Positions 8,204-17,457 of a stretch of DNA of 64,000 nucleotides are shown in pieces (the first letter of the stretch is position 1; each line of letters begins with the position of its first letter). A program made the translations under genes and the position numbers. Source of the DNA: Pasteurella testudinis DSM 23072 (GTDB lineage Bacteria > Pseudomonadota > Gammaproteobacteria > Enterobacterales > Pasteurellaceae). The notes beneath the pieces are model-generated. The model was not told where the DNA came from. It worked only from the letters and a program-made list of their open reading frames with translations, and ran no database searches. The stretch is from NCBI RefSeq assembly GCF_900176075.1, contig NZ_FWWV01000001.1:162603-226602 (forward strand), in the 5' to 3' direction.

Positions 8204-9578
8204 AAGCTATCAAGGTTTGGCGTGGGTGGCTTCGACCGCACTTTTTATGCAAACGCTGGACGCAACGATTTTAAATACTGCGCTGCCGGCGATTGCGGCG
8301 GATTTGCACGAAGCGCCGCTGGAAATGCAGTTGGCGGTGATCAGTTATGCACTGACGGTCGCCCTGCTGATTCCGTTGAGCGGCTGGCTGGCGGATCGCT
8401 TCGGCACGCTGCGTATTTTCCGCACGGCGATTGTGCTGTTTAGTCTCGGTTCGGTTTTTTGCTCGCTGGCGATCAGTCTGGACACCTTGATTTTGGCGCG
8501 GATTGTGCAAGGGGCAGGCGGCGCATTGATGATGCCGACCGCACGGTTGGCGATTATCAAAAGTGTGCCGCGCCATGAAATTATTTCCGCCTTGAACATG
8601 ATGGTGATGGCAGGGCTGATCGGCCCGATTGTCGGTCCGATTCTGGGCGGTTGGTTGGTGACTTACGCCTCGTGGCACTGGATCTTTCTGATTAATATCC
8701 CGATTGGCGTGCTCGGCTTTTTCCTCTGCGGCTATTTTATGCCGAACCTGACCGCCGTGGTACGCCGTTTCGATTGGCTCGGATTCGTGTTGTTCGGCGG
8801 CTCGCTGCTTGGTATCACCCTCGGCATGGATATGATCGGCAACCGCACTTTTAGTTTGTCGGCGGCGGTGATGGTGTTGTTACTCGGTTTGCTACTGTTT
8901 TTGCTCTATTTTTATTATGCACGCAAAGTTGAAAATCCGCTGATCGGCTTTTCACTGTTTCGATACCGCACGTTTAACATCGGTACTCAAGTCAATCTGG
9001 TGCTGCGTTTGTGCGGTTCGGGCGCGCCGTTTTTGTTGCCGTTGATGTTGCAGGTGGCGTATGGGTATCCGGCGGATATCGCCGGTTGGTTGTTGGCGCC
9101 GATAGCCGTCAGTTCGATTTTGTGTAAGCCGTTTTTGCGGCCGCTATTGATCCGTTTCGGGTATAAAACGGTGTTGATGGCGGCGAGTCTGTTATTGTGC
9201 GTCAGTCTGATTATTTTCGGTTTGATGGACAAAAGTTGGGGGATTTGGGGGCTGCTTGCGCCGTTGGCATTGTACGGCGCAGCGATGTCAACGCTGTTTA
9301 CCGCCACCAACACCTTAACCATCAGCGAATTTTCGCAAGAAAACAACAGCGAGGGCAGTACCTTGTTGAGCGTAACCCAACAAATGGGCTTGGGGCTTGG
9401 CATCGCCTTTGCCGCAGTGGTATTAAATATTTATCTGTCATTGCTGGACAAAAGTGCGGTGGCACAAGCCTTCAGCTACACCTTTTTCTCGGTAGCCGCC
9501 ATCGGCATCGTACAAATTGCGCTGTTGTTGAAATTGCAGCCCCACGATGGCGAAAATATGAGTCGCAATCAGGAATAG
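8196..9578 (+). CDS. MFS multidrug exporter, DHA2 (MdtD/EmrB-like)
   Basis: A 460-residue membrane protein with about 14 hydrophobic segments. It carries DHA2 hallmarks: LDATILNTALPAIA in the first segment, LSGWLADRFGTLRIF for the cytoplasmic loop 2-3 motif, and YASWHWIFLINIPIG for motif C. Overall it resembles E. coli MdtD, a putative proton-driven exporter; the substrate is unknown. Start at 8196 (MGKSYQGLAW), overlapping the mobA-mobB stop by eight bases and preceded by GGGAGG, so translation is coupled to the cofactor gene. Longer upstream starts would lie deep inside mobA-mobB. In H. influenzae a similar transporter sits close to hbpA, as here. Confidence 0.88.
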   Translation: MGKSYQGLAWVASTALFMQTLDATILNTALPAIAADLHEAPLEMQLAVISYALTVALLIPLSGWLADRFGTLRIFRTAIVLFSLGSVFCSLAISLDTLILARIVQGAGGALMMPTARLAIIKSVPRHEIISALNMMVMAGLIGPIVGPILGGWLVTYASWHWIFLINIPIGVLGFFLCGYFMPNLTAVVRRFDWLGFVLFGGSLLGITLGMDMIGNRTFSLSAAVMVLLLGLLLFLLYFYYARKVENPLIGFSLFRYRTFNIGTQVNLVLRLCGSGAPFLLPLMLQVAYGYPADIAGWLLAPIAVSSILCKPFLRPLLIRFGYKTVLMAASLLLCVSLIIFGLMDKSWGIWGLLAPLALYGAAMSTLFTATNTLTISEFSQENNSEGSTLLSVTQQMGLGLGIAFAAVVLNIYLSLLDKSAVAQAFSYTFFSVAAIGIVQIALLLKLQPHDGENMSRNQE

Positions 9579-9689
9579 GCATTGTTAGACGATTTGGTTA
9601 TAATCAAGATGATTTTGATCTTTTGAAATAGGCAACGGAACGGTATCTTTAGCGATACTTTGTGATTGATTAACGATTTCGGGGGTTCC

Positions 9690-11288
9690 ATGAAATTACG
9701 CAGCAAACTTTCCCTTACCGCACTTTTAGTCGGGCTGAGCACGGTTGCTCAAGCCGCAGACAAAGATACTTTCATCAACTGCACCAGCCGTGCGCCGAGC
9801 GGCTTCAGTCCGGCGTTGGTGATGGACGGAATTTCGTATAATGCCAGTTCGCAACAGGTTTATAACCGTTTGGTCGAATTTGAACGCGGCACAACCAATC
9901 TCGAACCGGGCTTGGCAGAGAGCTGGGATATCAGCGAAGACGGTTTGGAATACACTTTTCATCTGCGTAAAGGGGTGAAATTCCACTCAAATAAACAATT
10001 TACCCCAAGCCGCGATTTCAATGCCGACGATGTGGTTTTCTCTTTCCTGCGCCAGTTAGATCCGAACCACCCTTATCACACTGTGTCTAACGGCACTTAT
10101 CCGTATTTTAACTCGATGAATTTCGGCAAATTATTGAAAGCGGTGGAAAAAGTGGACGATTACACCGTGAAAATCACCCTGAATTATCCGGATTCGCCGT
10201 TTTTGTCCAGTTTAGGTATGGATTTCATTTCGATCTATTCGCAAGAGTACGCCGATAAAATGTTAGCAGCCGGCAAACCGGAAACTATTGACACCATGCC
10301 GATCGGTACCGGTCCGTTTGTGTTCGCCGGTTATCAGCTCGATCAAGCGGTACGTTTCTTGGCGAATAAAGATTATTGGAAAGGCGAAGCGCCGATTAAA
10401 CGCCTGATTTTCAGCATTACACCGGACGCAACCGCGCGTTATGCCAAACTGCAAACCGGCGCTTGCGATATGATGGATTTTCCGAACAGCGCCGATTTGG
10501 AAAAAATGCATAGCGATCCGAAAATCCAGTTGATGTCGCAAGAGGGGTTAAATGTCGGATATATTGCGTTTAACACCGAAAAAGCACCGTTCGACAATGT
10601 CAAAGTGCGGCAGGCGCTCAATATGGCGGCAGATAAAGACACCATTATCAAGGTGGTGTACCAAGGCGCAGGCGTGCCGGCGGTGAATCCGTTGCCACCG
10701 ACCATTTGGGGCTATAACACGGAAGTGAAAGACTATCCGTACGACTTGGAAAAAGCCAAACAGTTGTTGGCGGAAGCCGGTTATCCGAACGGTTTCGAAA
10801 CGCAGTTATGGGTGCAGCCGGTGGTGCGTAACTCTAACCCGAATCCGCGCCGCTTAGCCGAAATTCTGCAAAGCGACTGGGCGAAAATCGGCGTGAAAGC
10901 GGAGTTGGTCAGCTATGAATGGGGCGATTACATCAAACGCACCCGTGAAGGTTTGTTGACCGCCGGAATCTACGGTTGGTCGGGTGACAACGGCGATCCG
11001 GACAATTTCTTAACGCCGTTGCTCGGTTGCGATAGTGTCGGCCACAGCAACTATGCCCGCTGGTGTAACACCGAATTTAATGATTTGCTGAAAAAAGCGT
11101 CGAGTTTGTCGGATAAATCGCAACGCATTGCATTGTATGAACAGGCGCAAGTGATTGCTAAAGAGCAAGCGCCTTGGATTCCGGTGGCACACTCGATCAC
11201 CGTTACACCGTTGAGCCTGCGTGTGCGCGACTACAAACAAAGTCCGTTTGGCTACAGTGCATTTTACGGCGTGAAACTGGCGGATTAA
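9690..11288 (+). CDS. hbpA: Periplasmic heme/peptide-binding protein, HbpA type (SBP family 5)
   Basis: An ABC-transporter binding protein of the DppA family. The PSGFSPALVMDG and SYNASSQQVYNRLVEF blocks and the rest of the sequence match H. influenzae HbpA, which binds heme and glutathione and works with the Dpp permease. Start at 9690 after a GGGGG ribosome site. The signal peptide (MKLRSKLSLTALLVGL then STVAQA) ends in a type I site. It has no cysteine, unlike the lipobox in the H. influenzae protein as I remember it. So this copy is predicted to be soluble in the periplasm rather than membrane-anchored. It is followed by a terminator and then by its paralogue dppA. Confidence 0.9.
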   Translation: MKLRSKLSLTALLVGLSTVAQAADKDTFINCTSRAPSGFSPALVMDGISYNASSQQVYNRLVEFERGTTNLEPGLAESWDISEDGLEYTFHLRKGVKFHSNKQFTPSRDFNADDVVFSFLRQLDPNHPYHTVSNGTYPYFNSMNFGKLLKAVEKVDDYTVKITLNYPDSPFLSSLGMDFISIYSQEYADKMLAAGKPETIDTMPIGTGPFVFAGYQLDQAVRFLANKDYWKGEAPIKRLIFSITPDATARYAKLQTGACDMMDFPNSADLEKMHSDPKIQLMSQEGLNVGYIAFNTEKAPFDNVKVRQALNMAADKDTIIKVVYQGAGVPAVNPLPPTIWGYNTEVKDYPYDLEKAKQLLAEAGYPNGFETQLWVQPVVRNSNPNPRRLAEILQSDWAKIGVKAELVSYEWGDYIKRTREGLLTAGIYGWSGDNGDPDNFLTPLLGCDSVGHSNYARWCNTEFNDLLKKASSLSDKSQRIALYEQAQVIAKEQAPWIPVAHSITVTPLSLRVRDYKQSPFGYSAFYGVKLAD

Positions 11289-11330
11289 ACCGCACTTTCG
11301 CTAACAACCGATGAAAGTGATATCACATAA

Positions 11331-11360
11331 GTGGCAGGAAATCCTGCCACTCTTTTTTTT
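11331..11360 (+). terminator. Intrinsic terminator of hbpA
   Basis: An 8-bp perfect stem GTGGCAGG/CCTGCCAC with loop AAAT is followed by CTCTTTTTTTT. It separates hbpA from the dppA transcript. Confidence 0.92.
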
Positions 11361-11431
11361 AGCGTTTTTAAATAAAATACATTAAAAATTGATAAATGTT
11401 CAAATTTCTATAAAAAGTCAGCTTGTGTGTC

Positions 11432-11460
11432 TTGTGAAATAGTGGAATTGGTGATATTAA
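11432..11460 (+). promoter_or_regulatory. Candidate promoter of dppABCDF
   Basis: TTGTGA (11432-11437), a 17-base spacer and TATTAA (11455-11460) form a plausible sigma-70 promoter about 80 bp before dppA. Confidence 0.45.
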
Positions 11461-11470
11461 CTATAAAGCC

Positions 11471-11487
11471 ATCACCATTTTGGTGGT
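11471..11487 (+). promoter_or_regulatory. Short hairpin in the dppA leader
   Basis: CACCA and TGGTG arms around a TTT loop, extended by two weaker pairs, lie in the presumed dppA leader. In enterobacteria dppA translation is repressed through its leader by the GcvB small RNA. Whether this hairpin has such a role is unknown. Confidence 0.3.
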
Positions 11488-11541
11488 GTAAATAAAAACG
11501 AACAGCTTTTTTAACTGTCCTTTGAAAAACGGAGTGTAGGA

Positions 11542-13137
11542 ATGAAACGATTGACCACCTTATCGCTCACGGCGATTGCCTTATCAGTCTCTTTATCGGC
11601 GGCAGCCGAAACCAAAACCCTAGTCTATTGTTCGGAGGCCTCCCCAACCTCCTTTAACCCGCAACTGGTCACTGATGGCGCATCGATTGATGCCAGTGGT
11701 CAGGCGATGTATAACCGTTTGGTCGAATTCGAGCGCGGTAAAACCACCGTTCAGCCGTCATTGGCGGAAAAATGGGAAGTGAGCGAAGACGGTAAAACCT
11801 ATACGTTCGCTTTGCGACAAGGGGTGAAGTTCCAGTCGAATAAAAATTTTAAACCCAGCCGTGATTTCAATGCCGATGATGTGATTTTCTCGTTTGATCG
11901 CCAGATGAATCCGGATAATCCGTATCATAAAGTGTCAAATTTGGGCTATGAATATTTTGTCGGTATGGATATGCCGAATATTATCGACAAGTTGGAAAAA
12001 GTGGACGACTACACGGTAAAAATTCACTTAAAACAACCGAATGCACCATTTTTAGCTAACATTGCTATGGACTTTGCCGGTATTCTGTCCGCAGAATATG
12101 CTGAGAATATGTTGAAGGCAGGTACGCCTGAAAAAATCGACCAAGATCCGATCGGCACCGGCCCGTTTGAATTGGTCAACTACCAAAAAGACGCCACCAT
12201 TCGCTATAAAGCGTTCGACGATTATTGGAAAGGACGCTCGAAAATCGACCGTCTGGTCTTTGCCATCACCCCTGACGCGTCGGTGCGTTACGCCAAACTG
12301 CAAAAAGGCGAATGCCATGTGATGCCTTATCCGAATCCGGCGGATTTGGAATTGATGAAGAAAGATCCGGCGATCAATTTAATGGAAGAAGCCGGTTTGA
12401 ACGTCGGTTATGTGCATTTTAACGTGCAAAAAGCGCCGTTTGAAAATCAAAAAGTGCGTCAGGCACTAAGTTATGCGGTGAACAAAGATGCGATTATCGA
12501 CGCGGTTTATTTGGGGGCGGCGGAAAAAGCCAAAAACCCGATGCCGCCGACCATGTGGGGCTATAATGACCAAGTGGTCGATTACGCTTATGATCCGGCT
12601 AAAGCCAAGGAATTACTGAAAGAAGCGGGTTTTGCAGACGGATTTGAAACCGAATTGTGGGCAATGCCGGTTTCCCGTCCGTATAACCCGAATGCGCGCC
12701 GCATGGCGGAGTTAGTGCAGGCTGACTGGGCTGCGGTGGGTGTGAAAGCGAAAATCGTCAGCTACGAGTGGGGCGAATATCTGCAACGTATGAAGAAAGG
12801 CGACGATCCGACCGGTATGATGGGCTGGACCGGTGATAACGGCGATCCGGATAACTTCTTGGGTACGTTGTTGAGCTGTGCCGCTGCCGAGCAGGGTTCC
12901 AACTATGCGAAATGGTGCTACAAACCGTTTGATGATTTAATCAAAGAAGCGCTGTTGATCACGGATCAAGAGAAACGCAGCGAGTTGTATAAACAAGCGC
13001 AAGTGATCTTTAAAGAGCAGGCGCCGTGGATCACCATTGCCCACTCGACAACCTATCTGCCGATCCGTAAGGAAGTGAAAAACTATGTGATCGATCCGTT
13101 CGGTTTGCATAACTTTTATGCGTTAGAATTAGAATAA
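11542..13137 (+). CDS. dppA: Dipeptide-binding protein DppA (SBP family 5)
   Basis: A 531-residue periplasmic binding protein with type I signal peptide (cleavage after SLSAAA). It matches E. coli DppA almost block for block: TLVYCSEASPTSFNPQL, SRDFNADDVIFSFDRQ, GTGPFELVNYQKDATIRYKA (in part), ITPDASVRYAKLQKGEC and GWTGDNGDPDNFL. It binds dipeptides and, by family precedent, heme. It is clearly paralogous to hbpA immediately upstream but is the one linked to dppBCDF. A dual-uptake-sequence terminator between dppA and dppB may lower expression of the membrane and ATPase genes relative to the binding protein. Confidence 0.95.
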   Translation: MKRLTTLSLTAIALSVSLSAAAETKTLVYCSEASPTSFNPQLVTDGASIDASGQAMYNRLVEFERGKTTVQPSLAEKWEVSEDGKTYTFALRQGVKFQSNKNFKPSRDFNADDVIFSFDRQMNPDNPYHKVSNLGYEYFVGMDMPNIIDKLEKVDDYTVKIHLKQPNAPFLANIAMDFAGILSAEYAENMLKAGTPEKIDQDPIGTGPFELVNYQKDATIRYKAFDDYWKGRSKIDRLVFAITPDASVRYAKLQKGECHVMPYPNPADLELMKKDPAINLMEEAGLNVGYVHFNVQKAPFENQKVRQALSYAVNKDAIIDAVYLGAAEKAKNPMPPTMWGYNDQVVDYAYDPAKAKELLKEAGFADGFETELWAMPVSRPYNPNARRMAELVQADWAAVGVKAKIVSYEWGEYLQRMKKGDDPTGMMGWTGDNGDPDNFLGTLLSCAAAEQGSNYAKWCYKPFDDLIKEALLITDQEKRSELYKQAQVIFKEQAPWITIAHSTTYLPIRKEVKNYVIDPFGLHNFYALELE

Positions 13138-13149
13138 TATTTGTATTCG

Positions 13150-13180
13150 ACCGCACTTTTGTGGTAAAAGTGCGGTTTTT
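13150..13180 (+). terminator. Inverted uptake-sequence pair acting as attenuating terminator between dppA and dppB
   Basis: ACCGCACTTTT and AAAAGTGCGGT form a perfect stem around a short GTGGT loop, followed by TTTTTC. Transcription probably continues in part, because dppB has no obvious promoter of its own. Confidence 0.8.
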
Positions 13181-13234
13181 CTTCTCTTCTGTTGTCATTG
13201 ACAGTGGGATTATGACAAATTTCGAGAAATTATC

Positions 13235-14245
13235 ATGTTTCAATTTATCTTAAAACGCATTCTGATGGTGATTCCGACCTTTATCGGCATCACCTTGCTG
13301 ACTTTTGCGTTAATCCACTTTATTCCGGGCGATCCGATTGAGATCCGCATGGGCGAACGTGGTTTAAGTCCGGAAATGCACGCCCAAATGTTGAAACAAA
13401 TGGGGCTGGACTTGCCGCTTTATCAACAGTATTTCAATTATCTTACCGATTTGGCGAAAGGCGATCTGGGGATCTCTTTTAAAAACAGCCAACCGGTTGT
13501 CGAAGAATTTTTAAACCTGTTTCCGGCGACCATCGAATTAACCACGATGGCGATTTTGTTCGCCGTGATTTTAGGAATTCCGATTGGGATTCTGGCGGCG
13601 GTGAAGCGCGGTTCGTTTTTTGATCACAGCGTAATGGCGGTGTCGTTGACCGGCTATTCGATGCCGATTTTCTGGTGGGGCTTGCTGCTGATGTTGGTGA
13701 TGTCGGTGCAACTGGATCTTACCCCTGTTTCGGGGCGGATCGGCGCACAATTCTGGATTGATGATATTACCGGTTTCATGCTGATTGACAGTTGGCTCTC
13801 CGATGAGCCCGGCGCATTTAAATCGGCGGTGTCGCATTTGATTTTGCCGTCGATTGTGTTGGGGACGATTCCGTTGGCGGTGATTTCGCGTATGACCCGC
13901 TCTTCCATGCTGGAAGTGTTGGGCGAAGATTATATCCGTACCGCCCGCGCCAAAGGCTTGTCGAAAATGCGGGTGATTGTGGTGCATGCGTTGCGTAACG
14001 CCTTGATTCCGGTGGTGACGGTGGTCGGCTTGATTGTCGGGCAGATGTTGTCCGGTGCGATTTTAACCGAAACCATTTTTGCTTGGCCGGGCATCGGCAA
14101 ATGGGTGATCGAAGCGATTCGTGCGCGCGATTATCCTGTGGTGCAAGGGGCGGTGTTGATTATCGCCACCATTATTATTTTGGTGAATCTGTTTGTTGAT
14201 CTGCTTTACGGGATTTTGAATCCTCGTATTCGTCATCGTAAATAG
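13235..14245 (+). CDS. dppB: Dipeptide/heme ABC transporter permease DppB
   Basis: Inner-membrane permease of 336 residues with an N-terminal TM segment (ILMVIPTFIGITLLTFAL) and about five more. It has the BPD_transp_1 core with the EAA loop, here EDYIRTARAKGLSKMRVIVVHALRN. It pairs with DppC to form the pore. Preceded by GAGAAATT and followed by dppC after 29 bp. Confidence 0.95.
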   Translation: MFQFILKRILMVIPTFIGITLLTFALIHFIPGDPIEIRMGERGLSPEMHAQMLKQMGLDLPLYQQYFNYLTDLAKGDLGISFKNSQPVVEEFLNLFPATIELTTMAILFAVILGIPIGILAAVKRGSFFDHSVMAVSLTGYSMPIFWWGLLLMLVMSVQLDLTPVSGRIGAQFWIDDITGFMLIDSWLSDEPGAFKSAVSHLILPSIVLGTIPLAVISRMTRSSMLEVLGEDYIRTARAKGLSKMRVIVVHALRNALIPVVTVVGLIVGQMLSGAILTETIFAWPGIGKWVIEAIRARDYPVVQGAVLIIATIIILVNLFVDLLYGILNPRIRHRK

Positions 14246-14274
14246 TGCTGCAACACGACTGAATAGAGGAAATT

Positions 14275-15174
14275 ATGTCAGATACTGTGCAAATTCAAGC
14301 GACTGCACCCGCACCAAAAGGGCCGATTGCCGAATTTTGGTCGCATTTCAGCCACAGCAAAGGGGCTGTAGTCGGATTAAGTTATATTATTTTTATTTTT
14401 GCCGTCAGCCTGCTGGCGGATGTGGTCGCGCCGTATGATCCGATTGCGCAGGCGCGTGATGCGTTATTGATGCCGCCGGCATGGTTGGAAGGCGGCAGTT
14501 GGAACTATATTCTCGGCACTGACGATGTGGGGCGTGATATTTTGTCACGTTTGATTTACGGCGCACGTTTGTCGCTGTTTATCGGTTTGTTGGTGGTGAG
14601 CCTGTCTTTTATTTTCGGCGTGGTTTTAGGTCTGATTGCCGGTTACTTCGGCGGCTGGATTGATATTTTTATCATGCGGATTATCGACATTATGCTGGCG
14701 TTGCCGAGCTTGCTGTTGGCAATTGCGATTGTGGCGATTTTAGGACCATCACTGTTGAACGCGTCGTTTGCGATTGCGTTGGTGTCGCTGCCGAGCTATG
14801 TCCGTCTAACCCGTGCTTCGGTGCTGAACGAATTAAACCGTGATTACGTCACCGCCTCCCGTGTGGCCGGTGCCGGACCGATTCGCTTAATGTTAATCAC
14901 CATTTTGCCCAACTGTTTGGCACCGTTAATCGTGCAAACCACGTTGGGTTTTTCCAATGCGATTTTGGACATGGCGGCGTTGGGTTTCTTGGGGATCGGC
15001 GCACAGCCGCCGACGCCGGAATGGGGAGCAATGCTCGCCGAAGCCCTACAGTTCGTGCAGCGAGCTTGGTGGGTGGTGACTTTTCCGGGATTGGCGATTT
15101 TATTGACCGTGCTGGCATTTAATTTAATGGGTGACGGTTTGCGTGATGCCCTTGATCCTAAGTTGAAACAGTAA
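14275..15174 (+). CDS. dppC: Dipeptide/heme ABC transporter permease DppC
   Basis: A 299-residue permease with an N-terminal OppC_N segment and the motif [22 protein letters not shown] typical of DppC/OppC, present across residues ~80-101. The EAA loop is [17 protein letters not shown]. The C-terminal [13 protein letters not shown] block is also characteristic. It heterodimerises with DppB. An AGAGGA ribosome site precedes the start, and dppD follows after 10 bp. Confidence 0.95.
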   Translation: MSDTVQIQATAPAPKGPIAEFWSHFSHSKGAVVGLSYIIFIFAVSLLADVVAPYDPIAQARDALLMPPAWLEGGSWNYILGTDDVGRDILSRLIYGARLSLFIGLLVVSLSFIFGVVLGLIAGYFGGWIDIFIMRIIDIMLALPSLLLAIAIVAILGPSLLNASFAIALVSLPSYVRLTRASVLNELNRDYVTASRVAGAGPIRLMLITILPNCLAPLIVQTTLGFSNAILDMAALGFLGIGAQPPTPEWGAMLAEALQFVQRAWWVVTFPGLAILLTVLAFNLMGDGLRDALDPKLKQ

Positions 15175-15184
15175 GGAACACGCA

Positions 15185-16204
15185 ATGACACTAGATAAAA
15201 CCTTAGATGCCGAGTTGCAGCAATCCTTACTGCAAGTCAATCAGCTTTCCGTCCATTTCGGCGATGAAAAAACGCCGTTTAAAGCGGTGGATCGGGTCAG
15301 CTACCAAATCAAACAGGGCGAAGTGCTGGGGATAGTCGGCGAGTCCGGCTCCGGCAAATCGGTCAGTTCGCTGGCGATTATGGGGCTGATTGATTTTCCG
15401 GGACGGGTGCATGCCGACAGCCTGAATTTTGACGGTCATGATCTGCTGGCGATTTCGGAAGATAAAAAGCAAGAATTGGTCGGTTCGGAAGTGGCGATGA
15501 TCTTCCAAGATCCGATGACCAGTTTGAATCCGGCTTATACCGTCGGTTTTCAAATTATGGAAGCGTTAAAAGTGCACGAGGGTGGCAGTCGACAGAGCCG
15601 CCGCCAGCGCACCATCGAATTGTTGACGCAAGTGGGGATTCCGGATCCGGAGTCGCGGCTGTCGGTTTATCCGCACCAATTGTCGGGCGGCATGAGCCAG
15701 CGGGTGATGATTGCGATGGCGATTGCCTGCCGCCCGAAACTGCTGATTGCCGATGAACCGACAACCGCACTTGATGTGACTATTCAATCACAAATCATTG
15801 ATTTACTGCTGGAATTACAGAAAAAGCAGAATATGGCGCTAATCTTGATCACCCATGATCTGGCGCTGGTAGCGGAAGCCGCCGAGCGGATTTTGGTGAT
15901 GTATGCCGGACAAGTGGTCGAAGAAGGCAAGGCGGCGGATATTTTTTCAACGCCGAAACACCCTTATACCCAAGCGTTATTGCGTTCGCTGCCGGAGTTT
16001 GCGGTCGGCAAATCCCGTCTGCACTCGTTGTCGGGTGTTGTGCCGGGCAAATATGACCGCCCGACAGGCTGCCTGCTCAATCCGCGTTGCCCTTATGCAA
16101 CCGATGAATGTCGTGCGGTTGAACCGCAGTTGTACCAATTAGCCGATCGTCAGGTGAAATGCCATACGCCGTTAAATGCCCAAGGAGAGCCGGTTCATGT
16201 CTGA
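15185..16204 (+). CDS. dppD: Dipeptide/heme ABC transporter ATP-binding protein DppD
   Basis: ATPase subunit with Walker [13 protein letters not shown]-loop [12 protein letters not shown], signature LSGGMSQRV, Walker [13 protein letters not shown] and switch histidine in THDLAL. The C-terminal oligopeptide-transporter extension carries the cysteine motif [14 protein letters not shown]. That motif binds an iron-sulfur cluster in some family members. It works with DppF as an ATPase heterodimer. The 3' end overlaps the dppF start by eight bases. Confidence 0.95.
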   Translation: MTLDKTLDAELQQSLLQVNQLSVHFGDEKTPFKAVDRVSYQIKQGEVLGIVGESGSGKSVSSLAIMGLIDFPGRVHADSLNFDGHDLLAISEDKKQELVGSEVAMIFQDPMTSLNPAYTVGFQIMEALKVHEGGSRQSRRQRTIELLTQVGIPDPESRLSVYPHQLSGGMSQRVMIAMAIACRPKLLIADEPTTALDVTIQSQIIDLLLELQKKQNMALILITHDLALVAEAAERILVMYAGQVVEEGKAADIFSTPKHPYTQALLRSLPEFAVGKSRLHSLSGVVPGKYDRPTGCLLNPRCPYATDECRAVEPQLYQLADRQVKCHTPLNAQGEPVHV

Positions 16205-17192
16205 TAAGCAAAAAGTAGCTGCCGCTGCAGAAAATGTGCTGTTGCAAGGCATCGATCTCAAAAAATATTATCCGGTGAAAAAAGGACTGTTTTCCAAGAC
16301 CCGTGAAGTGAAAGCGCTGGACGGCGTTTCCTTTGATTTGCGGCGTGGTCAAACGCTGGCGGTAGTCGGCGAATCGGGCTGTGGCAAATCGACCCTTGCC
16401 CGCTTACTGACGATGATCGAACAGCCGACTGACGGCGAGCTGTATTACAACGGACAAAACTTTCTGGTGAATGACAGCGCAACGCAAAAACTGCGTCGGC
16501 AGAAAATTCAGATTGTGTTTCAAAATCCGTATGCCTCGTTAAATCCGCGCAAAAAAGTCGGCACGATTTTGGAAGAGCCGCTGCTGATTAATACCGATTT
16601 AACGGCGGCGGAACGCAAAGAAAAAGTGCTGAAAATCATGGAGCAGGTCGGCTTGCGCGCTGAGTTTTACGATCGTTATCCGCATATGTTTTCCGGCGGA
16701 CAACGCCAGCGGATTGCGATTGCGCGCGGTTTGGTGCTGAATCCGGATATTGTGGTCGCCGACGAACCGGTGTCGGCGCTCGACGTATCGGTGCGGGCGC
16801 AGGTGCTGAATTTGATGATGGATCTGCAAAATGAGTTGGGCTTGTCCTATATCTTCATTTCGCATGATCTGTCGGTGGTGGAGCATATCGCTGATGAAGT
16901 GATTGTGATGTATTTGGGGCGCTGTGTCGAGCAGGGTACGACCGAGCAGATTTTCAGTAATCCGCGCCACCCTTACACCCAAGCCTTGCTGTCGGCGACC
17001 CCGCGCTTGTCGCCGGAAAAACGCCGTGAGCGGATTAAACTGAGCGGCGAATTGCCAAGCCCGCTCAATCCGCCGCAAGGCTGTGCTTTCAGCGGACGTT
17101 GCCGTTTGGCAGAGCCACGCTGTTTTGAGTCAAAACCGGCATTGCGCCAATATCCGGACGGCAGCAAAATAGCCTGCTTTGTGGTGGAATAA
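16197..17192 (+). CDS. dppF: Dipeptide/heme ABC transporter ATP-binding protein DppF
   Basis: Second ATPase subunit with Walker [13 protein letters not shown]-loop [15 protein letters not shown], signature FSGGQRQRI and Walker [14 protein letters not shown]. The C-terminal cysteine motif is [15 protein letters not shown]. Start at 16197 (MSDKQK) inside the end of dppD, after an AAGGAGAG ribosome site, so the two ATPases are translationally coupled. A dual-uptake-sequence terminator follows. Confidence 0.95.
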   Translation: MSDKQKVAAAAENVLLQGIDLKKYYPVKKGLFSKTREVKALDGVSFDLRRGQTLAVVGESGCGKSTLARLLTMIEQPTDGELYYNGQNFLVNDSATQKLRRQKIQIVFQNPYASLNPRKKVGTILEEPLLINTDLTAAERKEKVLKIMEQVGLRAEFYDRYPHMFSGGQRQRIAIARGLVLNPDIVVADEPVSALDVSVRAQVLNLMMDLQNELGLSYIFISHDLSVVEHIADEVIVMYLGRCVEQGTTEQIFSNPRHPYTQALLSATPRLSPEKRRERIKLSGELPSPLNPPQGCAFSGRCRLAEPRCFESKPALRQYPDGSKIACFVVE

Positions 17193-17233
17193 TCCGTCAC
17201 TGAAAGCTGCTCGTCAGCAAACACATTAATCTG

Positions 17234-17285
17234 ACCGCACTTTTCTTTTTTCAGCCGAACGGCTGTTAGGAAAGTGCGGTTTTTT
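17234..17285 (+). terminator. Dual-uptake-sequence terminator after dppF
   Basis: ACCGCACTTTCTT-like and AAGTGCGGT arms (with an inner CAGCCGAACGGCTG hairpin) are followed by TTTTTTAG. It ends the dpp operon. Confidence 0.85.
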
Positions 17286-17457
17286 AGTTTTAAAATAAAA
17301 ATGTGGCGCATTTTTTGAAAATAATTTAATAAAAATAATATTTATATAAATTTTATTGTTGTATTGTGTCATAAATATTGAAAATGATCTAAATGCAGCT
17401 GTATGATTATCGGCAATTTATAAACAGAAAAATACGTTTTAAAACGGAGTAATAATT

